From an uncultured Saprospiraceae bacterium (GTDB taxonomy: Bacteria; Bacteroidota; Bacteroidia; Chitinophagales; Saprospiraceae), in assembly GCA_938044055.1 (NCBI GenBank), contig CALIQO010000524.1, positions 1-5,800 of the forward strand: a DNA stretch of 5,800 nt, written 5' to 3'. A program made the position numbers and the translations under genes. Each line of letters starts with the position of its first letter. The stretch's first letter is position 1. Under the pieces are notes generated by a model, which was not told the DNA's origin, did not search any database, and saw only the letters and a program-made list of their open reading frames with translations. Shown here piece by piece: positions 1 through 5,800 of the stretch.

Positions 1-274
1 TGCGAAAGCGAAGTACACCTTACTCAATGGTCCTGGAAAATTTACTATCGCCATGGGCATAGACAATAAACACAATGGAATATCTCTTTTAGACCCTAGA
101 AGTCCCATAGTCATAGAAGATCATGGAATGAAGGTTTCAGAAGAGATGATTGTATCCGGACCAAGAGTAGGTATGTCTCATCACACCAAAGCATGCGGTC
201 ACTACCCTTGGAGATATCGTATTTCTGAGAATAAATGGTCAAGTAAGCCAGATAAAGTTGTCTATGACTGGTGA
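1..274 (+). CDS. 3-methyladenine DNA glycosylase (AAG/MPG family), C-terminal part, cut by left edge
   Basis: Base-excision repair enzyme that removes alkylated purines such as 3-methyladenine from DNA in the cytoplasm. The frame is open from base 2 and gives 90 residues ending at TGA 272-274. Seen in it are family landmarks of the C-terminal half: NGPGKFTIAMGI (residues 9-20 of the fragment), matching the GPgKLt-A-GI block; GPRVGM (53-58), matching the PRiGi/ARVGV block; and YPWRYRI (68-74), matching the PWRFYI block, then a short tail where the family normally ends. The catalytic Glu and the DNA-intercalating Tyr of the family lie in the N-terminal part, outside the window, so activity cannot be judged. 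The fragment has no frameshift and stops at the expected place, so the gene is probably intact. A Met at base 53 is internal, because similarity continues upstream of it. Plug follows 36 bp downstream on the same strand and could be co-transcribed. Confidence 0.9.
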   Translation, partial: AKAKYTLLNGPGKFTIAMGIDNKHNGISLLDPRSPIVIEDHGMKVSEEMIVSGPRVGMSHHTKACGHYPWRYRISENKWSSKPDKVVYDW

Positions 275-310
275 AACTAATCTAGGTCTATCACACGTTA
301 TATCCATGTT

Positions 311-1606
311 GTGAAAAAGAATATATTCTGTAAAGTAGGGTTGTTGTACCTATTCTTGTTGTGTTTCTCTGGCATACATGCCCAGGATGAACTGATATAC
401 GAAGACAAGGTATATATCGACAATATTAAATCGGTACAGTTTAAAGGAGTGTCTTCTCAGACATCTAATTTTCCAGTCATACAGCTTAATCGAGGAAAAT
501 TGTATTTCAGCTTCGATGAAATAGGAACAGAATTGTACCGATATAGATATAAAGTTATCCATTGCGATAGAAACTGGAATCCTACGGATATTGATAGATT
601 CGAGTATATAGATGGCATTGATTATCAGGAGATTGAAAACTATCAATTTTCTAATAACTCCTATGTGGACTATGTCCATTATTCTCTTCAATTGCCCAAC
701 GATGATTACACCTGGAATATTTCTGGCAACTACCTGCTGGTCATCTATGAAGGAAGAGATGAAGATGCTTTACCGATTATCAGTAGAAGGTTTATGGTAG
801 CGGAACAGGCAGTAGATGTAGCTGTAACCATGAAGTCACCTATCAACGCGGGTAAAAATCGCAGCCATCAAGAAATGGATCTGCAGGTGAATTCTAGAGA
901 TTTATACATCGGTGACCCTTTAAGAGAAATTACGGCAACGGTAATCCAGAATGGAAACTGGGCCACGAAGATTGAAGGTCTAAAACCTACTTTTAAAAGC
1001 AATGGACTGATCAATTTCAGATACAACGACAAGGTAGTCTTTCCAGGGCTCAAAGAATTTAGAAATTTTGACATTCGTCATTTACAGTTTGCTTCTGAGT
1101 ATGTTCATTCTATTGATCTCCATGATTATGGAACAGATGTATTGCTTAAGTTACAGGAAACGAGGAAGTATGGATTCTATCATACTCGTCCAGATATCAA
1201 TGGCTCATTCTACATAAGCAACGACGATTCTACAGTGTCTGAAACATTTAGAAATGACGCAGTAGATGGAGATTATGCGAGAGTCATTTTTACGCTTAAG
1301 TCTAAAGGACTAAACCCTTTTGACAGCATATATGTAGTAGGTGGTTTCAATGGATGGCAGTTAGAAGATGAGTATAAGTTAGCATTTGATACAGGTCGGC
1401 AGATATTTACTGCAGAAGCGTTGTTTAAGCAAGGATATTATGATTATATGTTTGCTAAAGTTCAAGATGGAAAAATGGATATTGTCGAATTAGAAGGATC
1501 TTCTTATGAGACCAATAATGAATACCAAGTTTTACTATATTTCCGAGAAAACGGTAGCCGATTCGATCGACTTTTAGCAGTAAAAACATTCGAAAGCAAC
1601 CCATAA
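311..1606 (+). CDS. Type 9 secretion system Plug protein (DUF5103 family)
   Basis: In established T9SS structural work, Plug is a periplasmic protein that closes the inner end of the giant SprA outer-membrane barrel when no substrate is engaged. This 431-residue protein has close to the usual family length. It has a signal peptide: KK at 2-3, a hydrophobic core at 9-21 and probable cleavage after IHA (24). Cys18 is not in a lipobox, so it is probably not a lipoprotein. Family blocks in order are IKSVQF (39-44), HCDRNWNP (84-91), FEYIDG (97-102), the HYSLQLPND segment, SGNYLLVIYEG (from 138) and RRFMV (159-163), together forming the N-terminal beta domain. The C-terminal E-set-like domain carries GGFNGW (344-349), a KQGYYDYMF stretch and an LEGSSYETNNEY stretch. 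The start is GTG at 311: no in-frame ATG lies between the stop codons upstream and the signal peptide. No other T9SS gene is visible, which is common because T9SS genes are scattered. Confidence 0.92.
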   Translation: MKKNIFCKVGLLYLFLLCFSGIHAQDELIYEDKVYIDNIKSVQFKGVSSQTSNFPVIQLNRGKLYFSFDEIGTELYRYRYKVIHCDRNWNPTDIDRFEYIDGIDYQEIENYQFSNNSYVDYVHYSLQLPNDDYTWNISGNYLLVIYEGRDEDALPIISRRFMVAEQAVDVAVTMKSPINAGKNRSHQEMDLQVNSRDLYIGDPLREITATVIQNGNWATKIEGLKPTFKSNGLINFRYNDKVVFPGLKEFRNFDIRHLQFASEYVHSIDLHDYGTDVLLKLQETRKYGFYHTRPDINGSFYISNDDSTVSETFRNDAVDGDYARVIFTLKSKGLNPFDSIYVVGGFNGWQLEDEYKLAFDTGRQIFTAEALFKQGYYDYMFAKVQDGKMDIVELEGSSYETNNEYQVLLYFRENGSRFDRLLAVKTFESNP

Positions 1607-1640
1607 ATCAGTCATTTCTCCTTCTAGATGACCTATTTAT
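1603..1640 (+). repeat. Imperfect inverted repeat over the Plug stop codon, possible weak terminator
   Basis: ATAAAT at 1603-1608 pairs with ATTTAT at 1635-1640, and GTCAT at 1611-1615 pairs with ATGAC at 1628-1632, separated by a two-base mismatch on each side and a 12-base loop. The TAA stop of the Plug gene (1604-1606) lies in the left arm. In RNA this could fold as an 11-pair interrupted hairpin. It is AT-rich and has no T-run after it, so it is not a classic intrinsic terminator. It may mark the 3' end of the Plug transcript or be chance. Confidence 0.25.
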
Positions 1641-1643
1641 CGC

Positions 1644-1674
1644 TTGATACCTATGCTTTATATATATAATTTAA
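1644..1674 (+). promoter_or_regulatory. Candidate promoter for the TolC/adaptor/transferase unit
   Basis: The only sizeable + strand gap (1607-1725) contains TTG at 1644-1646 and, 20 bases further, TAATTTAA at 1667-1674, a partial match to the Bacteroidota -7 element TAnnTTTG, whose final TG is not matched. The same region reads as TTGATA, 15 bases, then TATAAT (1665-1670) under a sigma-70-like view, with spacing shorter than ideal. An unbroken A/T run spans 1657-1678. A start about 7 bases after the element would leave a leader of roughly 45 bases before ATG 1726. The position is sensible; the match is weak. Confidence 0.35.
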
Positions 1675-1725
1675 AAATTGCCACTACATAGTACTATTAT
1701 TGTACTTCACAACCTTCGGAGTATT

Positions 1726-3147
1726 ATGTACAAGTATTTTCTCATCTTAGGGATATCCCTGACCATTCACTTAGGCAGTTCAGCTCAAGAATCATGGACA
1801 CTAGAGAAGTGTATAAAAGAGGCACTGACGAATAGTTTACTCGTTAAGAATGCAGATATTGCAATAGAGAATACTTCCATCAGTCAGAAATCTGCTAAGC
1901 ACAGTCGTTATCCTTCGTTGAATGGAAGTACTGGTGTGTTCTGGAATTTCGGTAGAACCATTGATCCTACCAGTAATGAATTCGTGACGACAACATTCTT
2001 CAGTAATAATGTAAGTCTGAATTCGTCCATATTACTTTACAATGGAGGGCGGGTCAACAATACGATAAAACAAGCGGACCTAGATGTCATGGCCGCTACC
2101 AAGGATAAAGAACAAGTAGAGATCGAACTTGTTCTGAGTGTGACTACAGCATTCATCAACGTTTTGTTCGCACAAGAGAATCTAGAAAATGCTCAAGGAC
2201 AACTATTGGTCACTCAGCAGCAACTTGATCAAGTAGATAAACTCGTGAGGAGTGGAAGTAGACCTGCCAACGAAAAACTAGATATAGAAGCACAGATTGC
2301 AACCAGAGAACAAGCAATTATTACAAATCAAAACGCACTTGACATCGGATTGCTTCAACTAAAGCAGATTATGCGAGTGGAACCAGATGTAACCGTAACT
2401 ATTGCTGCTCCAGAAAATATTGAAGTCAGTTATGACCCAGAAGCACTAACCTTTGCCGAAGTATATGCTTCTGCCGTTAGAACAAGAAAGGATGTAGAGG
2501 CTGCAGAAATCAGGGTCAATTCTAGTCAACTTGGAAAGAAAATAGCGAAATCAAGCCTCTACCCATCAGTTGGGTTAGGTGGATCGCTGGGAACCAACTA
2601 CAGTAATCAAGGCAGGACTATTGTAGGGAGCAACGATGTTTTTGCGGAAGAAGAAGTCTTTATTAACAACCAGTCTGTCCTCATAGGAAGAGAAGTAACC
2701 ATTCCTGTAGTTGAGAAAGCCAATTACTCAACACAGTTTCAGGACAACTTATCCTACGGATTTGGTGTAAATGTTAGTATCCCGATTTATAACAATTATA
2801 ACAATAGAGCAAGTATTCAACGAGCTGAGTTAAACATTATGAATGCACAGAATCAGCTAGAACAAGTCAAGGACCAAATAAAAAATACGGTTCAGCAAGT
2901 ACTAGCAGATGCACGTGCCGCCAAGAAAAGTCTTGTTGCATCAGAAAAAAGTGTGATTGCACAACGTGCAGCGTTTAATAACGCTTCTAGAAGATATGAA
3001 CTGGGTTCTATCAACTCGTTTGACTTGGTAACCATTCAGAATCAACTCGATCAAGCTGAAATAAATCTCATTATCAGTAGATATGATTATTTATTTAAGT
3101 CTAAGATATTAGATTTATATATGGGTAAGCAATTAAGTCTTAACTAG
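1726..3147 (+). CDS. TolC family outer-membrane efflux channel protein
   Basis: Predicted outer-membrane channel subunit that would trimerise into a beta-barrel plus long periplasmic alpha-helical tunnel and serve as the exit duct of a tripartite exporter. It has 473 residues from ATG 1726. A signal peptide runs to about residue 20 (SSA|QE), followed by WTLEKCIKEAL (24-34), the usual first motif of the family. Two outer-membrane efflux repeats follow: the first contains LLYNGGRVNNTIKQADL (from about 103), and the second contains a beta hairpin at about 286-355 ending in VSIPIYNNYNNR. Helical, Gln/Ala-rich periplasmic segments surround them, and the end carries RRYELGSINSFDLVTIQNQL (422-441). 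The stretch at 293-341 should be a long surface loop. A TTG start at 1678 would add 16 residues in front of the signal peptide and is less likely. The adaptor gene follows after 51 bp, so the two are probably co-transcribed and work together. Confidence 0.93.
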   Translation: MYKYFLILGISLTIHLGSSAQESWTLEKCIKEALTNSLLVKNADIAIENTSISQKSAKHSRYPSLNGSTGVFWNFGRTIDPTSNEFVTTTFFSNNVSLNSSILLYNGGRVNNTIKQADLDVMAATKDKEQVEIELVLSVTTAFINVLFAQENLENAQGQLLVTQQQLDQVDKLVRSGSRPANEKLDIEAQIATREQAIITNQNALDIGLLQLKQIMRVEPDVTVTIAAPENIEVSYDPEALTFAEVYASAVRTRKDVEAAEIRVNSSQLGKKIAKSSLYPSVGLGGSLGTNYSNQGRTIVGSNDVFAEEEVFINNQSVLIGREVTIPVVEKANYSTQFQDNLSYGFGVNVSIPIYNNYNNRASIQRAELNIMNAQNQLEQVKDQIKNTVQQVLADARAAKKSLVASEKSVIAQRAAFNNASRRYELGSINSFDLVTIQNQLDQAEINLIISRYDYLFKSKILDLYMGKQLSLN

Positions 3148-3198
3148 AGATAGATCAATTAATTTATACGAACAAAAAAACGAATAAAACGACATTAC

Positions 3199-4542
3199 AT
3201 GGCATCTAAAAGTAGAAAATGGTGGATCCTAGGAGGTATACTATTGATCCTAGCACTCGGAGCAGCCGCAGTGATGAAATCTAAAGGAAAACCTAAAGGG
3301 ATAGAAGTACAAGTTGAGGATTCTAAAAAAAGAACCATAGTAGAAAAAGTTTCTGCGTCAGGTAAAATATTCCCAGAGGTTGAAGTTAAAATCAGTTCTG
3401 ATGTATCTGGTGAAATCGTAAACCTATATGTAGAAGAAGGTGATTCTGTTGTAACAGGACAGCTTCTCGCTAAGATAGATCCCGACACTTATGTTTCTGC
3501 TGTTCAGCGTGGTGAAGCAAGTCTGAATAATGCGAAGGCTAATCAAGCAATGTCGGAATCTCAGATAGAAAACAGCATTGCTCAGAAAGAGCAGATTGTT
3601 GCCCAACTTTCTAATGCAAAAAAAATCCATGAGCGGAATACACAGTTAAAGGATGAAGGCGTGATTTCTGAAGTTGAGTATGAGCAATCGCTCGCTACGC
3701 TTGAAGGCTTGCAAGCCAATATTAAAGCAGCTGAAGCTTCTTTAAATTCTGCTCGGAAATCTGCAGAAGGATCAGCCTTTATGGTTAAGTCTTCTGAAGC
3801 CAGCCTTAATGAGTTAAAAACTTCTTTAAGCAGAACAACCATTAAAGCGCCTACTTCTGGTGTCATATCCACATTGGCAGTAGAACAAGGAGAACGTGTA
3901 GTAGGAACCATACAGATGACAGGTACAGAAATGATGCGAATCGCTAACTTAAATACAATGGAAGTCCAAGTGGATGTGAGTGAAAACGACATATTACGTG
4001 TTGAAGTCGGTGATGAAGTAGATATAGAAGTAGATGCCTATATAGATCAAGTATTCAAGGGTAAGGTAACTGAAATAGCTAATTCTGCTTCCAATATTGC
4101 TGCTGCTCAAGCATCGTTAAATTCTGATCAAGTAACCAACTTCATCGTTAAGGTAAGGATCGATCCTTCTTCTTATAAAAGTATGGCAACAGCTACTAAT
4201 AAATATCCTTTCCGTCCAGGCATGTCAGCTACTGTAGATATATATACGGAGAGCCAGAAAGACATGGTTACTGTTCCTATAGAATCCGTAACAGTAAGAG
4301 ATATGGATGAGGACGATGATGAAGAAAATTTCGAAGAAGTAGTTTTCGTAATGGAAGCTGACACGGCAAGAATGGTTAAAGTTGTAACGGGTATCCAAGA
4401 TGATGAAAACATCATTATCACTTCTGGATTAGATGACGGAATCACCATAATTAAGGGACCATATGCTGCTGTTTCTAAGAATCTAGAATCTGGCAAAACC
4501 GTAAGAAAGAAAGAAAAAGGTGAAAAAGCAAAGGATGAGTAG
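3199..4542 (+). CDS. MacA/HlyD-type periplasmic adaptor subunit of an efflux system
   Basis: Membrane-fusion protein of 447 residues that would link an inner-membrane pump to the TolC-like channel encoded just upstream. It begins with a short basic end and one membrane anchor (WWILGG onward, about 8-26). The first half of the lipoyl domain is about 61-95 (VSGEIVNLYVEEGDSV, then LLAKIDP). A coiled-coil hairpin spans about 99-213, and its tip carries R146, L150 and S157, the exact R-x3-L-x6-S spacing known to dock TolC in AcrA and MacA. The second lipoyl half is TIKAPTSGVIS (214-224). A beta-barrel region follows from about 254, with FRPGMSATVDI at 338-348. The membrane-proximal domain contains an acidic loop (368-380), and the C-terminus is a charged Lys/Glu tail. 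It resembles MacA-like adaptors of ABC exporters more than RND adaptors, but no pump gene is adjacent. The leader before ATG 3199 is A-rich with no Shine-Dalgarno, typical of Bacteroidota. The last 8 bases overlap the next gene. Confidence 0.92.
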   Translation: MASKSRKWWILGGILLILALGAAAVMKSKGKPKGIEVQVEDSKKRTIVEKVSASGKIFPEVEVKISSDVSGEIVNLYVEEGDSVVTGQLLAKIDPDTYVSAVQRGEASLNNAKANQAMSESQIENSIAQKEQIVAQLSNAKKIHERNTQLKDEGVISEVEYEQSLATLEGLQANIKAAEASLNSARKSAEGSAFMVKSSEASLNELKTSLSRTTIKAPTSGVISTLAVEQGERVVGTIQMTGTEMMRIANLNTMEVQVDVSENDILRVEVGDEVDIEVDAYIDQVFKGKVTEIANSASNIAAAQASLNSDQVTNFIVKVRIDPSSYKSMATATNKYPFRPGMSATVDIYTESQKDMVTVPIESVTVRDMDEDDDEENFEEVVFVMEADTARMVKVVTGIQDDENIIITSGLDDGITIIKGPYAAVSKNLESGKTVRKKEKGEKAKDE

Positions 4543-5146
4543 TGCCCTTATTATTTTCATTAAAAACCCAGAGAAGGGAAAAGTGAAAACAAGAATTGCT
4601 AAAACTACTGGCCCGGATAGAGCGCTTGAAATATATAATCATCTTCTGAATCACACACGTACAGTCTGTGAATCAGTCACTTCTGATAAGTATCTTTATT
4701 ATTCCGAATTTATAGATAACAACGATGCATGGTCTACCGAGGATTTCCATAAAAATCTACAAATTCAAGGAAGCTTAGGGGATAAGATTTCACATGCTTT
4801 TAAGGCGCTAGTTGAAGTATATAATAATATTCTAATCATAGGATCTGATTGTCTGGACCTTGATACTGAAATAATAGAGCTTGCTATAAATGCCCTTGAG
4901 AACAATCAAGTGGTTATAGGACCGACATACGATGGAGGGTATTATCTGATAGGCTCACAAGGTTATCATCCAGAATTATTTACAGACATTGCGTGGAGTA
5001 CAGAATCTGTATGCGACCAGACATTAGAAGCAGCTGTAAAAAAAGGTTTATCCGTATTTACATTACCGATGTTACACGATATAGATCATGAGTCAGACTG
5101 GATTTCTGCACTAGAACGAAACGCACTAAAAACCATAGGTATGTGA
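4535..5146 (+). CDS. DUF2064 / TIGR04282 family GT-A-like transferase
   Basis: Putative cytosolic nucleotidyl- or glycosyltransferase-like enzyme of 203 residues. The family has been linked by genome context to arsenosugar or rSAM/selenodomain pathways, but many members have no proven substrate, and none of those partner genes is in this window. Visible motifs are the N-terminal FIKNPEKGKVKTRIA block (8-22, P-loop-like nucleotide-binding start of GT-A folds), IIGSDCLDL (101-109, with the DxxD-like acidic pair D105/D108), GPTYDGGYYLIG (129-140), AWSTESVCDQT (153-163) and DID (182-184). Position 107 is Leu where the family usually has Pro (GSDCPDL). The ATG at 4535 overlaps the adaptor stop (TAG 4540-4542) by 8 bases, suggesting translational coupling. 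A GTG at 4520 would add five residues and cannot be excluded, but the ATG gives the usual short lead into the first motif. The 3' end overlaps elaA on the opposite strand by 61 bases. Confidence 0.88.
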   Translation: MSSALIIFIKNPEKGKVKTRIAKTTGPDRALEIYNHLLNHTRTVCESVTSDKYLYYSEFIDNNDAWSTEDFHKNLQIQGSLGDKISHAFKALVEVYNNILIIGSDCLDLDTEIIELAINALENNQVVIGPTYDGGYYLIGSQGYHPELFTDIAWSTESVCDQTLEAAVKKGLSVFTLPMLHDIDHESDWISALERNALKTIGM

Positions 5147-5571
5147 GGAATTCCATCTTCTAGATAAGGATTTCCACACTTCTTAAAACCCTTAGCCTCA
5201 TACATCTTTTCTAAATGTGACTGCGCTGAAATTTTAATCTCATAAGATGGATATTTCTGCTGTAAATAGTCAATCGCAATCTGTATTAAGGTATAAGACA
5301 ATCCACGTTTTCTAAAATCAGGAGCAGTTATTACTCTTCCAAGTGAAACATACTTCTTATAAGTCATACCTGGGCCCAGAATTCTGAGATAAGTAGCAAT
5401 CTGATCATTTTCATACCCCATCAGATGCATACCTTCTTGATCGAAGTTATCACAATCAGGATAGATACAATCTTGCTCTATAATAAATACATCTTGTCTT
5501 AGTTTTAAGACATCATATAATTCTTGTGGAGTGAGATCAGAGAAAGACTTAAGCGTATACTTTATGGCCAT
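5086..5571 (-). CDS. elaA: ElaA-type GNAT family N-acetyltransferase
   Basis: Predicted acetyl-CoA-dependent N-acetyltransferase of the ElaA group, cytosolic, acceptor unknown. It has 161 residues from ATG at 5569-5571. Signature blocks are LYDVLKLRQDVFIIEQDCIYPDCD (18-41, matching the LRxxVFvvEQnCpYxDxD block), a conserved His at 49, ATYLRIL (59-65), LGRVITAPDFRKRGLS (77-92, containing the acetyl-CoA pyrophosphate-binding loop R87 to S92), ISAQSHLEKMYEAKGF (114-129), and YLEDGIPHIPM (136-146). Family members commonly end close to the last motif; this one has 15 more residues (147-161), all encoded antisense to the end of the convergent transferase gene. The start overlaps the upstream stop codon as TAATG on the - strand, so translation is likely coupled to the gene at the right edge. 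Family assignment is firm; the substrate is not known. Confidence 0.93.
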   Translation of the reverse strand: MAIKYTLKSFSDLTPQELYDVLKLRQDVFIIEQDCIYPDCDNFDQEGMHLMGYENDQIATYLRILGPGMTYKKYVSLGRVITAPDFRKRGLSYTLIQIAIDYLQQKYPSYEIKISAQSHLEKMYEAKGFKKCGNPYLEDGIPHIPMVFSAFRSSAEIQSDS

Positions 5572-5800
5572 TATTCGACTTGGATATCATATATCAAATC
5601 GTCTAATTTATACTTATCTCTCGAAACAACCTTCAAATTATCGTCCATAAGCAATGTCGTCGATAATTCTAGCTTATACTGATCCGCCAGATCCATGAAC
5701 GCTTCTCTATCATGGTAGAAGTGTGGTGTAACATATTGTTCATCGTTAAGGACTTTCAGCCAGTTCTCAGTATAATAATCTATACATACAGAAACTACGA
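5571..5800 (-). CDS. C-terminal part of an unidentified protein, possibly thioredoxin-like, cut by right edge
   Basis: Open - strand frame from the right edge (first full codon at 5798) to TAA at 5571-5573, giving 75 residues. The stop shares one base with the elaA start, which argues that it is a real gene in the same operon. The layout resembles the C-terminal half of a TlpA/AhpC-type thioredoxin fold: a beta strand VVSVCID, a helix with ENWLKVLND (11-19), a helix REAFMDLADQYKL (31-43), a paired-strand segment STTLLMDDNLKVVSRD (46-61), then KLDDLIYDI as the final helix. In that reading STTLLMD aligns with the usual PTTFLID block, with Ser in place of the cis-proline. Any CxxC active site would lie outside the window; only one Cys (fragment residue 5) is visible. 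The thioredoxin-like assignment rests on pattern only; that the frame is coding is much better supported. Confidence 0.5.
   Translation of the reverse strand, partial: VVSVCIDYYTENWLKVLNDEQYVTPHFYHDREAFMDLADQYKLELSTTLLMDDNLKVVSRDKYKLDDLIYDIQVE

Noticed and set aside
307..382. Possible lipoprotein signal in Plug because of Cys18.
   Set aside because: The residues before Cys18 are Leu-Leu rather than a lipobox with Gly/Ala/Ser at -1, and a good signal peptidase I site (IHA) follows.
350..691. Antisense open frame of 113 codons inside the Plug gene.
   Set aside because: It is a shadow of a clear family member on the + strand with nothing recognisable in its translation.
1688..1697. Perfect 10-bp palindrome ATAGTACTAT in the TolC-gene leader, considered as an operator.
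   Set aside because: It is short, AT-rich, single copy in the gap and matches no operator I know; chance is the simpler explanation.
1678..1725. Upstream TTG start that would extend the TolC-family protein by 16 residues.
   Set aside because: The signal peptide starts cleanly at ATG 1726 and the added residues would precede it with no family support; the region is better read as leader sequence.
3225..3254. Direct repeat GATCCTAG (two copies 22 bp apart) with an AvrII-like palindrome.
   Set aside because: It falls in the codons for the hydrophobic anchor (repeated Ile-Leu), so it is explained by coding of similar residues.
3582..3992. Antisense open frame of 136 codons inside the adaptor gene.
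   Set aside because: It lies fully opposite a well-recognised coding region, has no family motif, and its composition is the mirror of the adaptor's codons.
3514..4125. Repeated (E/Q)ASLN motif in the adaptor at residues 106, 179, 200 and 304.
   Set aside because: The copies in the hairpin (179 and 200 are 21 residues, three heptads, apart) fit normal coiled-coil periodicity of such adaptors; not a separate repeat element.
4173..4496. Antisense open frame of 107 codons with a Ser-rich run.
   Set aside because: The Ser run is just the complement of the adaptor's GAT/GAA acidic loop; no motifs or start signals.

Overview
The window looks like ordinary chromosomal DNA from an AT-rich member of the Bacteroidota. 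The main reason is a type 9 secretion system (T9SS) Plug-family protein (DUF5103), which is essentially confined to that phylum. The absence of clear Shine-Dalgarno sequences (A-rich leaders instead), the Bacteroidota-style TolC/MacA-like proteins and the low GC content (about 40% by eye) all agree. I see no mobile element, CRISPR array, tRNA or rRNA.

Layout, left to right. (1) The last 90 codons of a 3-methyladenine DNA glycosylase (AAG/MPG family) on the + strand, cut by the left edge. (2) After a 36-bp gap, the T9SS Plug protein with a GTG start and a signal peptide. (3) A 119-bp gap holding an imperfect inverted repeat at the Plug stop codon and an AT-rich promoter-like stretch. (4) A three-gene + strand unit: a TolC-family outer-membrane channel, a MacA/HlyD-type periplasmic adaptor 51 bp downstream, and a DUF2064/TIGR04282 GT-A-like transferase whose ATG lies inside the adaptor's 3' end. 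(5) Convergent to these, on the - strand, an ElaA-type GNAT acetyltransferase whose 3' end overlaps the transferase gene by 61 bp. (6) Upstream of elaA on the - strand, joined by a TAATG stop/start overlap, the last 75 codons of a protein that may be thioredoxin-like, cut by the right edge.

How the genes fit together. The channel and adaptor should form the outer-membrane and periplasmic parts of a tripartite exporter: the adaptor has a perfectly spaced R-x3-L-x6-S TolC-docking motif at its hairpin tip. No inner-membrane pump (MacB-like ABC or RND) is encoded in the window, so the energising partner must be elsewhere. The Plug protein would seal the periplasmic side of the SprA translocon; T9SS genes are usually scattered, so its isolation is normal. 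Glycosylase, transferase and acetyltransferase look like housekeeping neighbours. I found no convincing evidence for a new multi-gene system. The points most worth checking are the coding overlap of the convergent pair, the orphan channel/adaptor pair, and the right-edge protein, which has Ser where a thioredoxin fold would have its cis-proline.
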